64,000 nucleotides of DNA from Staphylococcus sp. Marseille-Q5304. Lineage in GTDB: Bacteria > Bacillota > Bacilli > Staphylococcales > Staphylococcaceae. The notes beneath the pieces are model-generated. The model worked only from the letters and a program-made list of their open reading frames with translations, was not told where the DNA came from and searched no databases. The stretch lies in NCBI RefSeq assembly GCF_943737015.1, contig NZ_CALSFP010000001.1, forward strand, positions 620,001 to 684,000. Reading direction: 5' to 3'. Position 1 is the first letter of the stretch. Each line of letters starts with the position of its first letter. A program made the translations under genes and the position numbers. Shown in pieces: positions 56,460 to 64,000 of this stretch.

Positions 56460-57587
56460 GTGGATATTAAACAATTAAAGCAAGATGTAATTAACTATGC
56501 TCACTCAATTGGTATAGATAGTATTGGTTTTACAACGGCAGACCCTTTTGATGAGATGAAACAAAAGCTCGTTGATTATCATGAAAAAGGTTATGCTTCT
56601 GGTTTTGAAGAGTCAGACATAAATTTGCGTACAGAGCCTAAATTATCATTGCCAACTGCTCGGTCGATTATTGCAATTGCAGTCGGTTATCCAAATAAAT
56701 TAAAGGGTGCCCCACGAAGTAAACGAGGAGACCGTAGAGGTATGTTTGCACGTGCTTCATGGGGTCAAGATTATCATACGATTATGCGAAAAAGATTGGA
56801 TAAATTAGCAGAGTATCTCCAATCACGAGTGCCTGATGTAGAGATACAGTCGATGGTAGATACTGGCGTACTGTCAGATAGAGCAGTTGCAGAAAGAGCT
56901 GGGCTCGGATATGTAGGTAGAAATGGATTTGTCATAAATCCAGATTTAGGTACATGGACCTACCTCGGAGAAATGTTAGTTAGCATCCCGTTCGAGCCAG
57001 ATGACCCACTACTTGATAGTTGTGGTGATTGTACGATTTGTGTTGATCGTTGTCCAACAGGCGCACTTGTAGGTGATGGTCAATTAAATAGTCAAAAGTG
57101 TATCAGTTTCTTAACCCAGACAAAAGGCTATTTGCAAGATGAATACCGTTATAAAATTGGTAATAGACTTTACGGCTGCGACACGTGCCAACAAGTTTGT
57201 CCTAGAAATAAAGGCATCAATACACAACATGATGATATCGTATTAGAACCTGAGATCTTGAAACCAAGACTTGTCCCATTATTGAAAATGAGTAACAAAG
57301 AGTTTAAAAATACGTATGGACATCTAGCAGGTGCATGGCGTGGAAAGAAACCTATACAGCGTAATGCTATAATCGCATTAGCACACTTTAATGAAGAATC
57401 AGCAATCCCGGATTTACAAGATGTGGCAATCAATGACCCACGCCCGATGATTAGAGGCACAGCATATTGGGCGATTGGGCAAATACAAGGAGAAACAGCC
57501 AGACCTTTTATTAATCAACATTATGATAAAGAGTTAGAAGAAGTCCAACAAGAAATGATTAAAGGGCTTGAAATGAGGAGCGAATAA
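56460..57587 (+). CDS. queG: Epoxyqueuosine reductase QueG
   Basis: 375 residues. QueG uses cobalamin and two [4Fe-4S] clusters to reduce epoxyqueuosine to queuosine in the wobble position of tRNA-Tyr, -His, -Asn and -Asp. The two cluster motifs are CGDCTICVDRCPTGA and CDTCQQVCPRN. The catalytic Asp lies in MVDTGVLSDRAVAERAG. The C-terminal HEAT-like repeat is visible in QRNAIIALAHFNEES. The start is GTG 56460 with GGGGTG at 56447-56452; a frame from ATG 56433 lacks such a site. trmL follows after five bases. Confidence 0.94.
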   Translation: MDIKQLKQDVINYAHSIGIDSIGFTTADPFDEMKQKLVDYHEKGYASGFEESDINLRTEPKLSLPTARSIIAIAVGYPNKLKGAPRSKRGDRRGMFARASWGQDYHTIMRKRLDKLAEYLQSRVPDVEIQSMVDTGVLSDRAVAERAGLGYVGRNGFVINPDLGTWTYLGEMLVSIPFEPDDPLLDSCGDCTICVDRCPTGALVGDGQLNSQKCISFLTQTKGYLQDEYRYKIGNRLYGCDTCQQVCPRNKGINTQHDDIVLEPEILKPRLVPLLKMSNKEFKNTYGHLAGAWRGKKPIQRNAIIALAHFNEESAIPDLQDVAINDPRPMIRGTAYWAIGQIQGETARPFINQHYDKELEEVQQEMIKGLEMRSE

Positions 57588-57592
57588 CAAAA

Positions 57593-58063
57593 ATGACAAA
57601 TCATATTGTATTATTTCAACCAGAAATCCCTGGTAACACCGGAACAATTGCGCGTACTTGTGCAGGTACTGATACAAACCTACATCTAATTAAACCATTA
57701 GGCTTTAGCACAGATGATAAGATGTTAAAACGTGCAGGATTAGACTATTGGGATACTGTAAATATCACTTATCATGAAAGTATAGAAGCGTTCTTTGAAG
57801 ATACTGAAGGAGCTTATTATTTGATCACAAAATTTGGCGATCATATTTATTCAGATTTTGACTTTTCTGATGTGGAACAAGATCATTATTTTATTTTTGG
57901 AAGAGAAACGACAGGGTTACCTGATTGGGTTAAAGACGCTTATAATAATACTGCGTTACGTATTCCAATGAATGATAATATTAGATCTCTGAACTTATCA
58001 AATACTGCATCTTTAATTATATATGAAGTTTTAAGACAGCAAGATTTTCCAAGTTTGAAATAA
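57593..58063 (+). CDS. trmL: tRNA (cytidine/uridine-34-2'-O)-methyltransferase TrmL
   Basis: 156 residues, SPOUT (trefoil knot) methyltransferase of the TrmL/CspR group. Family motifs: FQPEIPGNTGTIARTCAGT at the N-terminus, IFGRETTGLP near residue 100 and IPMNDNIRSLNLSNTASL near the C-terminus forming the knot. It methylates the wobble base of tRNA-Leu (CAA and TAA), both encoded in the array nearby. It is coupled to queG by a five-base gap, so two wobble-base modifiers share a transcript. Confidence 0.94.
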   Translation: MTNHIVLFQPEIPGNTGTIARTCAGTDTNLHLIKPLGFSTDDKMLKRAGLDYWDTVNITYHESIEAFFEDTEGAYYLITKFGDHIYSDFDFSDVEQDHYFIFGRETTGLPDWVKDAYNNTALRIPMNDNIRSLNLSNTASLIIYEVLRQQDFPSLK

Positions 58064-58161
58064 AAGTTAATAAATAAATGAAATATTTAGTTTAAATTTG
58101 TATAATGAAAGTAAGTAGTTTAAATGGCTAATTCGTAGACTTGAGTAATTGACTCTAATTA

Positions 58162-58187
58162 GTTTACTTATACAATGATACGGGTAT
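58162..58187 (+). promoter_or_regulatory. SigB-type promoter
   Basis: GTTTAC (58162-58167), 14-base spacer, GGGTAT (58182-58187): matches the SigB consensus GTTTAA-N12-15-GGGTAT at 11 of 12 positions. It lies 55 bp before the next start codon. A SigA-like TATAAT occurs further upstream near 58102. Confidence 0.78.
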
Positions 58188-58242
58188 GTATAAAAATAAT
58201 ACTATAACGTGTCTTAAAAGAATAAGAGGAGTGTAAATCGAT

Positions 58243-58842
58243 ATGGCAATGAATTTTAAAGTTTTAGAAAATGAACATGACGTAGCTGTATATACTGCAG
58301 ACATTTTAAGAAAACAATTTAATAACAATCCAACAACAATCGCAGGTTTCCACCTTGCAAAAGAAAGTGCACCTGTATTAGATGAATTAAAGAAAAATGT
58401 TGATAGACATGCAGTTGATTTCAGTCAAGTAAACATTTTAGATTATGATGATAAAAAATCATATTTTTCTGCATTAGGCGTACCTGAAAGCCAAGTTTAT
58501 AACGTTTCATTCGGTGAAGATACTGAATCATTTATCAAAGACAAAATGAAAACAAAAGAAAATAAAGGTAAATTAATTACACAAGTACTTTCAATGGATT
58601 CACATGGTAAATTAGATATTAGTGTTAAGCAAGGTTTATTCTCAGCTCGTGAAGTAATCTTAGTCGTTACTGGTCATGACAAAAAAGAAGTTGTGCATAA
58701 ATTATATGAAGAAAACGGTCAATCAAGCTTTGAACCATCAGATTTAAAAGCACACCGTATGGTTAACGTAGTGCTTGATAAAGCAGCTGCAGAAGGCTTA
58801 CCTGAAGACGTTAAACAATATTTCACAGCACGCTTTGCATAA
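58243..58842 (+). CDS. NagB/RpiA-like (glucosamine-6-phosphate isomerase-like) stress protein
   Basis: 199 residues. The fold cues AGFHLAKESAPVLDELKK, NILDYDDKKSYFSALGVPES and EVILVVTGHDKKEVVHKLYE resemble the NagB/6-phosphogluconolactonase superfamily, where the last stretch matches the G-x-x-K binding loop. The catalytic Asp and His of true NagB deaminases are not obvious, so an enzymatic role is unsure. GAGGAG precedes the ATG; a second ATG two codons on is an alternative. The SigB promoter upstream points to general stress control. Confidence 0.65.
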   Translation: MAMNFKVLENEHDVAVYTADILRKQFNNNPTTIAGFHLAKESAPVLDELKKNVDRHAVDFSQVNILDYDDKKSYFSALGVPESQVYNVSFGEDTESFIKDKMKTKENKGKLITQVLSMDSHGKLDISVKQGLFSAREVILVVTGHDKKEVVHKLYEENGQSSFEPSDLKAHRMVNVVLDKAAAEGLPEDVKQYFTARFA

Positions 58843-58864
58843 GTAAAAATTGTGAGGTGTTAAT

Positions 58865-59035
58865 ATGACTACTGACAAGCACAATGAACATCAACATACT
58901 GATACTGAAAATGAAATGGTAGACGGTTACGATGATGTTGTAGAACTTGGCAAAGAAATGGAACAAATTTCTGAAGAAAATGATGAAGACAAATTAAATA
59001 AAACGCATGATTCAGAAGTACGTTCGGATTTATGA
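58865..59035 (+). CDS. Small acidic hydrophilic protein
   Basis: 56 residues from ATG 58865 to TGA 59033-59035, with GAGGTG upstream. Very rich in Asp, Glu, His and Thr (DKHNEHQHTDTENEM, EEMEQ-like ISEENDEDK), no hydrophobic core, so probably disordered. It follows the SigB-type gene by 22 bases and likely shares its transcript. I recognise no domain; small acidic proteins of this kind are found at this place in other staphylococci as I recall. Confidence 0.7.
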   Translation: MTTDKHNEHQHTDTENEMVDGYDDVVELGKEMEQISEENDEDKLNKTHDSEVRSDL

Positions 59036-59046
59036 TTTCTTAAATG

Positions 59047-59088
59047 AGGCTTCATGATGAGTTAGTAATTCATCATGAGGTCTTTTTT
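59047..59088 (+). terminator. Terminator after the small acidic protein
   Basis: TCATGATGA / TCATCATGA stem with a T run. Confidence 0.82.
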
Positions 59089-59173
59089 ATGCTTGTAACA
59101 ATAAAACATATCATCAAGAAATTTGAATATGTTATGATGATAATATTATTTATATTAAGGAGATTTATTATAA

Positions 59174-59593
59174 ATGCTTAAAAATTATTGGAAGTATACG
59201 ATGATAGCAGCATTTATTGTTAATTTAATTTCTATAAAAGGATTTCCAATGGCAATAGGTGCAATCTATCTCCCGATACTATTTAAAGTCATACAAATGC
59301 AGATTAATTTATCACAAGGTCTCGTTGATCAAGTGAACGCCTCTACATTTGTAAAAAGTAATCGCACAGGTGTCATTATAAGTGTATTATGTTGTATGTT
59401 TGTGACAGTGTTACTATTTAAACCATTAAATGGTTTCTATGAAAGTTTAACGGGTATATTAGGTTTCTTAATTACGATTAGTCCCGTTCTAATGGTGATT
59501 GGTGCAATCTTATTAATTTTAACCGCTATTGGCATCATTCAAGCTGCAAAAGCCCAATTTGATGGGGTGACGATAACAAAAGATAGAAAATAA
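59174..59593 (+). CDS. Small integral membrane protein of unknown function
   Basis: 139 residues with four hydrophobic segments at about 9-25, 27-42, 66-84 and 92-122. No motif that I recognise. AAGGAG precedes the ATG by 11 bases. It stands alone between two terminators. Confidence 0.65.
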   Translation: MLKNYWKYTMIAAFIVNLISIKGFPMAIGAIYLPILFKVIQMQINLSQGLVDQVNASTFVKSNRTGVIISVLCCMFVTVLLFKPLNGFYESLTGILGFLITISPVLMVIGAILLILTAIGIIQAAKAQFDGVTITKDRK

Positions 59594-59647
59594 TTAGGAG
59601 AAATTGAACGTTCTAATAGGGCTTTCGAATTCCTACCTAATTGATAA

Positions 59648-59690
59648 AGAGTCTGAGACATCTATTTTTGCCTCAGACTCAATTTTTTTA
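59648..59690 (+). terminator. Terminator resembling the dispersed repeat's third stem
   Basis: GAGTCTGAGACA / GCCTCAGACTC with a T run. Similar in stem and loop to 16503-16532. Confidence 0.85.
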
Positions 59691-59804
59691 TAGTAAAAAT
59701 TAAATTACGATGATTATGAAAACGCTACATATTACAATTGCCCCTTTAAAATAGTTAATGATATACTAAGTGTAAACTTAAGTTAATGAAGGGGAGAATT
59801 ATAT

Positions 59805-61190
59805 ATGTCAGTAAGAATTGAACATGATACTTTTGGTGAAATTGAAGTACCTGCAGATAAATATTGGGGTGCTCAAACTGAAAGAAGTAAAAGAAATTTC
59901 CCAGTAGGTAAAGAACAAATGCCATTAGAAGTAGTATATGGCTTTGCTCAATTAAAAAGAGGTGCAGCTTTAGCTAACCATGAGCTCGGTAAATTATCAG
60001 ATGCTAAAAAAGATGCAATTGTTTATGCATGTGATAAAGTTTTAAATGGTGAATTAGATGAACATTTCCCATTAGTTGTTTGGCAAACTGGTAGTGGTAC
60101 ACAAAGTAATATGAATGTTAACGAAGTTGTAAGTTACGTTGCAAATGAATATTTAGAGAGTAAAGGTAGCGACGAATCTATTCACCCGAATGATGACGTG
60201 AATAAATCACAAAGCTCTAATGATACTTTCCCAACAGCGATGCACGTAGCTTTATATAACGAAGTGGAATCTAAATTAGAACCAGCATTAAAGTCATTAC
60301 GTGACACTTTTGAAGAAAAAGAAAAGAAATTCCACGAAATCATTAAAATTGGACGTACGCACTTACAAGATGCAACACCAATCCGTTTAGGACAAGAAAT
60401 CAGTGGTTGGCGTTATATGTTAGATAAATGTGAAACATTATTAAAAGAATCTAAAGCGCATATCTTAAACTTAGCTATTGGTGGTACTGCAGTAGGTACT
60501 GGAATCAATGCACATCCTGAGTTTGGTGACAAAGTTGCTAAATTTATTGCTGAGAATACAGGATATCCTTTCGTATCATCTGAAAATAAATTCCACGCAC
60601 TTACTGCGCATGACGAAGTTGTTCAATTACATGGTACATTAAAGGCATTAGCTGGAGACTTAATGAAGATTGCTAACGATGTAAGATGGTTAGCTTCAGG
60701 ACCAAGAGCGGGTCTTGCGGAAATTTCAATCCCTGAAAATGAACCAGGTTCATCTATCATGCCTGGTAAAGTTAATCCAACGCAATGTGAAATGCTTACA
60801 ATGGTAGCTGTTCAAGTTATGGGTAACGATTCAGCAGTTGGTATCGCAAGTTCACAAGGTAACTTTGAATTAAACGTTTATAAACCAGTTATTTTGCACA
60901 ATACGTTACAGTCTATCTACTTATTAGCTGACGGTATGCAAACATTTAACGATAATTGTGCTGTTGGTATTGAACCAATTGATGAAAATATTGATAACTA
61001 CTTAAATCAATCATTAATGTTAGTAACTGCTTTAAACCCTCACATCGGTTACGAAAAAGCAGCAAGTATTGCGAAAAAAGCACATCGCGAAGGTTTAACA
61101 TTAAAAGAATCAGCTATTCAATCAGGTTATTTAACTGAAGAACAATTCGATGAGTGGATTAAACCTGAAAATATGGTAGAACCAAAATAA
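59805..61190 (+). CDS. fumC: Fumarate hydratase, class II
   Basis: 461 residues, standard class II fumarase length. Converts fumarate and L-malate in the TCA cycle, with no iron-sulfur cluster. Motifs: [16 protein letters not shown], the [16 protein letters not shown] catalytic His region, and the superfamily signature [15 protein letters not shown] (catalytic Ser near residue 317). GAAGGGGAG precedes the ATG. It is monocistronic between two terminators. Confidence 0.97.
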   Translation: MSVRIEHDTFGEIEVPADKYWGAQTERSKRNFPVGKEQMPLEVVYGFAQLKRGAALANHELGKLSDAKKDAIVYACDKVLNGELDEHFPLVVWQTGSGTQSNMNVNEVVSYVANEYLESKGSDESIHPNDDVNKSQSSNDTFPTAMHVALYNEVESKLEPALKSLRDTFEEKEKKFHEIIKIGRTHLQDATPIRLGQEISGWRYMLDKCETLLKESKAHILNLAIGGTAVGTGINAHPEFGDKVAKFIAENTGYPFVSSENKFHALTAHDEVVQLHGTLKALAGDLMKIANDVRWLASGPRAGLAEISIPENEPGSSIMPGKVNPTQCEMLTMVAVQVMGNDSAVGIASSQGNFELNVYKPVILHNTLQSIYLLADGMQTFNDNCAVGIEPIDENIDNYLNQSLMLVTALNPHIGYEKAASIAKKAHREGLTLKESAIQSGYLTEEQFDEWIKPENMVEPK

Positions 61191-61221
61191 TAGTTTCTTT
61201 ATTTTATTCGTTATATAAATT

Positions 61222-61280
61222 AAAAAACACTTTCGACTACTACATCGTATTTGATGTGTAGTTCGAAAGTGTTTTGTTAT
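61222..61280. terminator. Bidirectional terminator between fumC and the pseudouridine synthase
   Basis: AAAACACTTTCGA / TCGAAAGTGTTTT with an inner TACTACATC / GATGTGTAGT arm. Confidence 0.88.
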
Positions 61281-62104
61281 TTTTCATCATCTAAACTGAC
61301 GGAAATTTCTTGTTTTGTTAAAGGATGAATAAATTCTATTTTATAACTATTTAGTTGTAGCTTTCTTAAAGTTGAATCACCATAAAGTGGGTCACCGATG
61401 ACCGGATGTCCAATTTCAGCTAAATGTACACGGATTTGATGCGTTCTACCTGTATCAAGTTTTAAATCTAATTCGCATACGCCTTCTTTAATCATCTTGG
61501 AATCTAGAATATGCGTGATGGCTGTTTGGCCAGTTTCAGAAACTCTTCGACGGTTGGAATGAAATTTATCTTTACCAATTGGTTTATCAATAGTTTGAGC
61601 CTTGATAGGTAAAAGGCTATGTACATGCGCTTTATAGATACGGGCGATTTGATTATTTTCTAACATTCTATCTAATATTTTCTTCATTAATGGATTTTTT
61701 GCAACGATCAGTAATCCAACAGTTTCTTGGTCTAATCGATGAATCGGTTCTACATATTTACTATCCATTGTATAGATGAGATGATTCATTAAAGTATTGC
61801 TTTCTTTTAAATCATTTGGATGTGTTTTTACACCTTTAGGTTTTAAGACAATCGCTAAATGCTCATCTTCATAATATATCTTTGCATAACGATAACTTGG
61901 CACGTAATTACTTTCTTCCTCAGGTGTTGGTATATAAACTGAATCACCAGTGTTTACTGAAGACATTAGCTTTGCTGGCGCATCGTTAATTGTAATTTCT
62001 TTAGACATATTCAACTGATGTAAATCTTTTTTAGGTAATTGAAGTTGTTGGAAAATTTTTCTCAACGTAAGTTGATTATATTGTTCTGGGATTTCAAATT
62101 TCAT
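61277..62104 (-). CDS. RluA/RluD family pseudouridine synthase
   Basis: 275 residues. An S4-like N-terminal part (about 1-60) then the catalytic domain with HRLDQETVGLLIVAKN, whose Asp is the nucleophile (about residue 126), GRTHQIRVHLAEIGHPVIGDPLYG and the HPLTK end. It isomerises uridines in rRNA or tRNA; the target is unknown. The start MKFEIPEQYN is chosen because AAGGAGG lies five bases upstream; a longer frame from 62173 is rejected. Confidence 0.9.
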   Translation of the reverse strand: MKFEIPEQYNQLTLRKIFQQLQLPKKDLHQLNMSKEITINDAPAKLMSSVNTGDSVYIPTPEEESNYVPSYRYAKIYYEDEHLAIVLKPKGVKTHPNDLKESNTLMNHLIYTMDSKYVEPIHRLDQETVGLLIVAKNPLMKKILDRMLENNQIARIYKAHVHSLLPIKAQTIDKPIGKDKFHSNRRRVSETGQTAITHILDSKMIKEGVCELDLKLDTGRTHQIRVHLAEIGHPVIGDPLYGDSTLRKLQLNSYKIEFIHPLTKQEISVSLDDEK

Positions 62105-62269
62105 AGTATCCTCCTTGAATTTTACATTCATATCATACCATATATACGATTTTAAAAATATCTTCAATTCCAATTCAAATATTAATGAATATAGAATTAG
62201 AGTGTTTTTAAAATAAAGGATTAGATTGTATAATTATAATGAATTTACTAGACAGATTGGACTGGTTAA

Positions 62270-63379
62270 ATGCAAAAACCAACACGCTTAGCATTATTAA
62301 AAGATATTGCTGAATTTTTAAATGAAGAAACCGAAACGTATAGCATGTTACAAGGTGCCTTGGAGTCATTAATAAAGGGGAGTGATTTTACCACAGGTTG
62401 GATCTTTTTTATCGATGAAGCGGGCGAACATGAAGTCGTTTCAGACGTTTCCTTACCAGGTGCCTTAACAAAGCAAAATAGCAAATACATGTGTGAAGGT
62501 TCATGTTGGTGTGTACAAGCATATCAAAATAAAAAGTTAACGAAAGCCTCTAATATTATAAACTGTTCGCGCATCAATCTGGCTAATCAAGCATATCATG
62601 AAGAAACAGATGGCGTAACACATCATGCGACAGTGCCTTTAAAATCCGGAGACGAACAATATGGTTTACTGAATGTCGCGGCGCCACATACTACACATTA
62701 TAGTGAGGAAAATCTAGAATTATTAGAATCGGTAGCATTTCAAATCGGTTCAGCGATTAAACGTATCTTGCTCACAGATCAGGAAAAAGAAGCTGCACGT
62801 ATTAGTGAGCGTAATCGATTAGCGAGAGATTTACATGATTCTGTTAACCAAATGTTATTTTCAGTTAAATTGACAGCACATGCAGCATTAGGAATGACAC
62901 AAGAAGATGTTTCTAAAAAAGCATTTCATGTTATAGAAGAAACAAGTCAACAAGCTGTCAGTGAAATGCGTGCTTTAATTTGGCAATTGAAACCAGTTGG
63001 TTTAGAACATGGTTTAGTGCAAGCTGTAAACAAATATAGTGCGTTACTCAATTTAGAAATAAATGTTCAAGTGGAAGGGCTTATAGATTTACCTAACATT
63101 ATCGAAGAAAACATTTATCGCATTATTCAAGAAGCGATGAATAATACAAAAAAACATAGTCACACATCGACTATACTGCTAAAACTTAATCAACAACAAC
63201 ATCGTTTACTCGTGGATATTGAAGATGAGGGGACAGGTTTTAAAGAAGATCAAGTTGACTTACAATCGCACGGCTTAAATAATATGAAACAACGTGTGAA
63301 AGTCATTCATGGGAAAATAACTATTGATACAGCGCCTGATCAAGGTACCCACATTCATCTAGATATACCATTAAAGTAA
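62270..63379 (+). CDS. airS: Oxygen/redox-responsive sensor kinase AirS (YhcS)
   Basis: 369 residues: an N-terminal GAF domain (about 1-165), HisKA_3 with His189 in RLARDLHDSVNQ, and HATPase_c with DEGTGF and HGLNNMKQR. No membrane helix, so it senses in the cytoplasm. The GAF domain has Cys75, Cys79, Cys81 and Cys99, suited to the iron-sulfur cluster reported for S. aureus AirS. airR follows after 17 bases. Ribosome site before the ATG is weak. fumC nearby matches the S. aureus order. Confidence 0.9.
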   Translation: MQKPTRLALLKDIAEFLNEETETYSMLQGALESLIKGSDFTTGWIFFIDEAGEHEVVSDVSLPGALTKQNSKYMCEGSCWCVQAYQNKKLTKASNIINCSRINLANQAYHEETDGVTHHATVPLKSGDEQYGLLNVAAPHTTHYSEENLELLESVAFQIGSAIKRILLTDQEKEAARISERNRLARDLHDSVNQMLFSVKLTAHAALGMTQEDVSKKAFHVIEETSQQAVSEMRALIWQLKPVGLEHGLVQAVNKYSALLNLEINVQVEGLIDLPNIIEENIYRIIQEAMNNTKKHSHTSTILLKLNQQQHRLLVDIEDEGTGFKEDQVDLQSHGLNNMKQRVKVIHGKITIDTAPDQGTHIHLDIPLK

Positions 63380-63396
63380 TAGGAAGGAAGTTAAAC

Positions 63397-64000
63397 ATGT
63401 ATCGGATTTTATTAGTAGATGATCACCATATCGTAAGACAAGGTTTAGAATTTTTGCTTTCTACTGTGGATGATTTAGAAGTGATTGATGGATTTTCAGA
63501 TGGTGAATCATTTTTAAAATATTTAGAAACGCAGCCACATCCTGATATCGTACTTTTAGATTTAGTTATGCCTGGAATGAATGGTATTGAGGTCACTGAA
63601 ATTTTGAAAAAAAAGTACCCCGACATAAAAATTCTCGTACTGACGAGTTATGTCGATGATGAACATGTGATTTCAGCGATTGATAAAGGAGCAGATGGCT
63701 ACGAAATGAAAGATGTGCAACCTGAACAGTTAATACAGACCATCAAAGAAGTGGTGTCAGGCAACAAAATCATACATCCACAAGCACAAAGTGTAATTGA
63801 TTCAATAAGTAAGAAACCACATGTTACAAATAAATTATCTAAACGTGAAACGGAAGTACTTGCAGAAATGGTTAAAGGGAAAACTAACAAAGAAATCGCT
63901 TCAGCTTTATTTGTTTCAGAAAAAACGGTAAAAACGCATGTCAGCCATATATTTGCAAAACTTCAAGTAACAGATCGTACACAAGCAGCGATTTACGCAA
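63397..64000 (+). CDS. airR: Response regulator AirR (YhcR), truncated by the window edge
   Basis: Frame open to the right edge, 201 residues visible. Receiver domain with VDDHHIV, phosphorylated Asp in IVLLDLVMPG (about residue 54) and a LuxR-type helix-turn-helix (KLSKRETEVLAEMVKGKTNK, then [14 protein letters not shown]). Only the last few residues are missing. AGGAAGG precedes the ATG. It forms the two-component pair with airS and is similar in layout to vraR. Confidence 0.9.
   Translation, partial: MYRILLVDDHHIVRQGLEFLLSTVDDLEVIDGFSDGESFLKYLETQPHPDIVLLDLVMPGMNGIEVTEILKKKYPDIKILVLTSYVDDEHVISAIDKGADGYEMKDVQPEQLIQTIKEVVSGNKIIHPQAQSVIDSISKKPHVTNKLSKRETEVLAEMVKGKTNKEIASALFVSEKTVKTHVSHIFAKLQVTDRTQAAIYA

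Overview
The window is an AT-rich, low-GC Firmicute chromosome segment. Gene content and order point firmly to Staphylococcus, with core-genome synteny like that around vraSR, perR and rrn in S. aureus. Genus markers include camS, vraUTSR, sgtB, gsaB next to bcp and perR, a Sav1866-type ABC exporter, the murT-gatD pair, airSR next to fumC, and a tRNA array ending in tandem peptidoglycan-type tRNA-Gly genes. Protein sequences differ enough from remembered S. aureus versions that another, probably coagulase-negative, species is likely. I cannot name the species from sequence alone. There is no prophage, insertion sequence, CRISPR array or large accessory island.

Layout. 1-7.3 kb: the 3' end of purB, a TrpR-like regulator, then the pcrB-pcrA-ligA-camS run. 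7.4-10.8 kb: gatCAB amidotransferase. 11-15.6 kb: dgkB, an rRNA methyltransferase, a DUF3267 membrane protein and dinB. 15.6-20.4 kb: an exonuclease and ftnA on the minus strand, divergent from murT-gatD, then a FUSC-type membrane protein. 20.5-24.2 kb: map and the vraUTSR cell-wall stress operon. 24.2-32.4 kb: BrkB-like protein, ytxH-ptpA, DUF1128-ampS, a thioesterase, a YfkAB radical SAM protein, two small proteins, a DJ-1 family protein and sgtB. 32.4-39.1 kb: recX-yfhH, a degenerate TagH-like ABC pair, yfhP, mutY and ntdp. 39.3-45.9 kb: Sav1866-like exporter, a second FUSC paralogue, gsaB, bcp, a 2-hydroxyacid dehydrogenase and perR. 46.2-54.2 kb: a complete rrn operon (16S, tRNA-Ile, tRNA-Ala, 23S, 5S) followed by 27 tRNA genes. 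54.2-64 kb: a YxeA-like lipo/secreted protein, a PTS IIC (PfoR-like) protein, queG, trmL, a SigB-type stress gene with a small acidic partner, fumC, a pseudouridine synthase, airS and the start of airR.

How genes work together. Cell-wall supply and surveillance recur: MurT/GatD amidate lipid II, SgtB polymerises glycan, VraTSR senses wall damage, and four aberrant tRNA-Gly genes fit the pentaglycine-bridge supply used by Fem enzymes. Peroxide and iron control is visible as a perfect PerR box before ftnA and a near-perfect one before perR itself. RNA maturation genes (queG, trmL, an RluD-type synthase, an RlmCD-type methyltransferase) lie on both sides of the rRNA/tRNA block.

The most notable signals are the four tandem tRNA-Gly genes with altered D and T loops in an A-B-A-B pattern, a duplicated intergenic element of about 160 bp with three conserved hairpins, a TagH-like ABC pair whose ATPase motifs are degenerate, and a cluster of GGACAAC repeats just beyond the last tRNA. 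I see no clearly undescribed multi-gene system.
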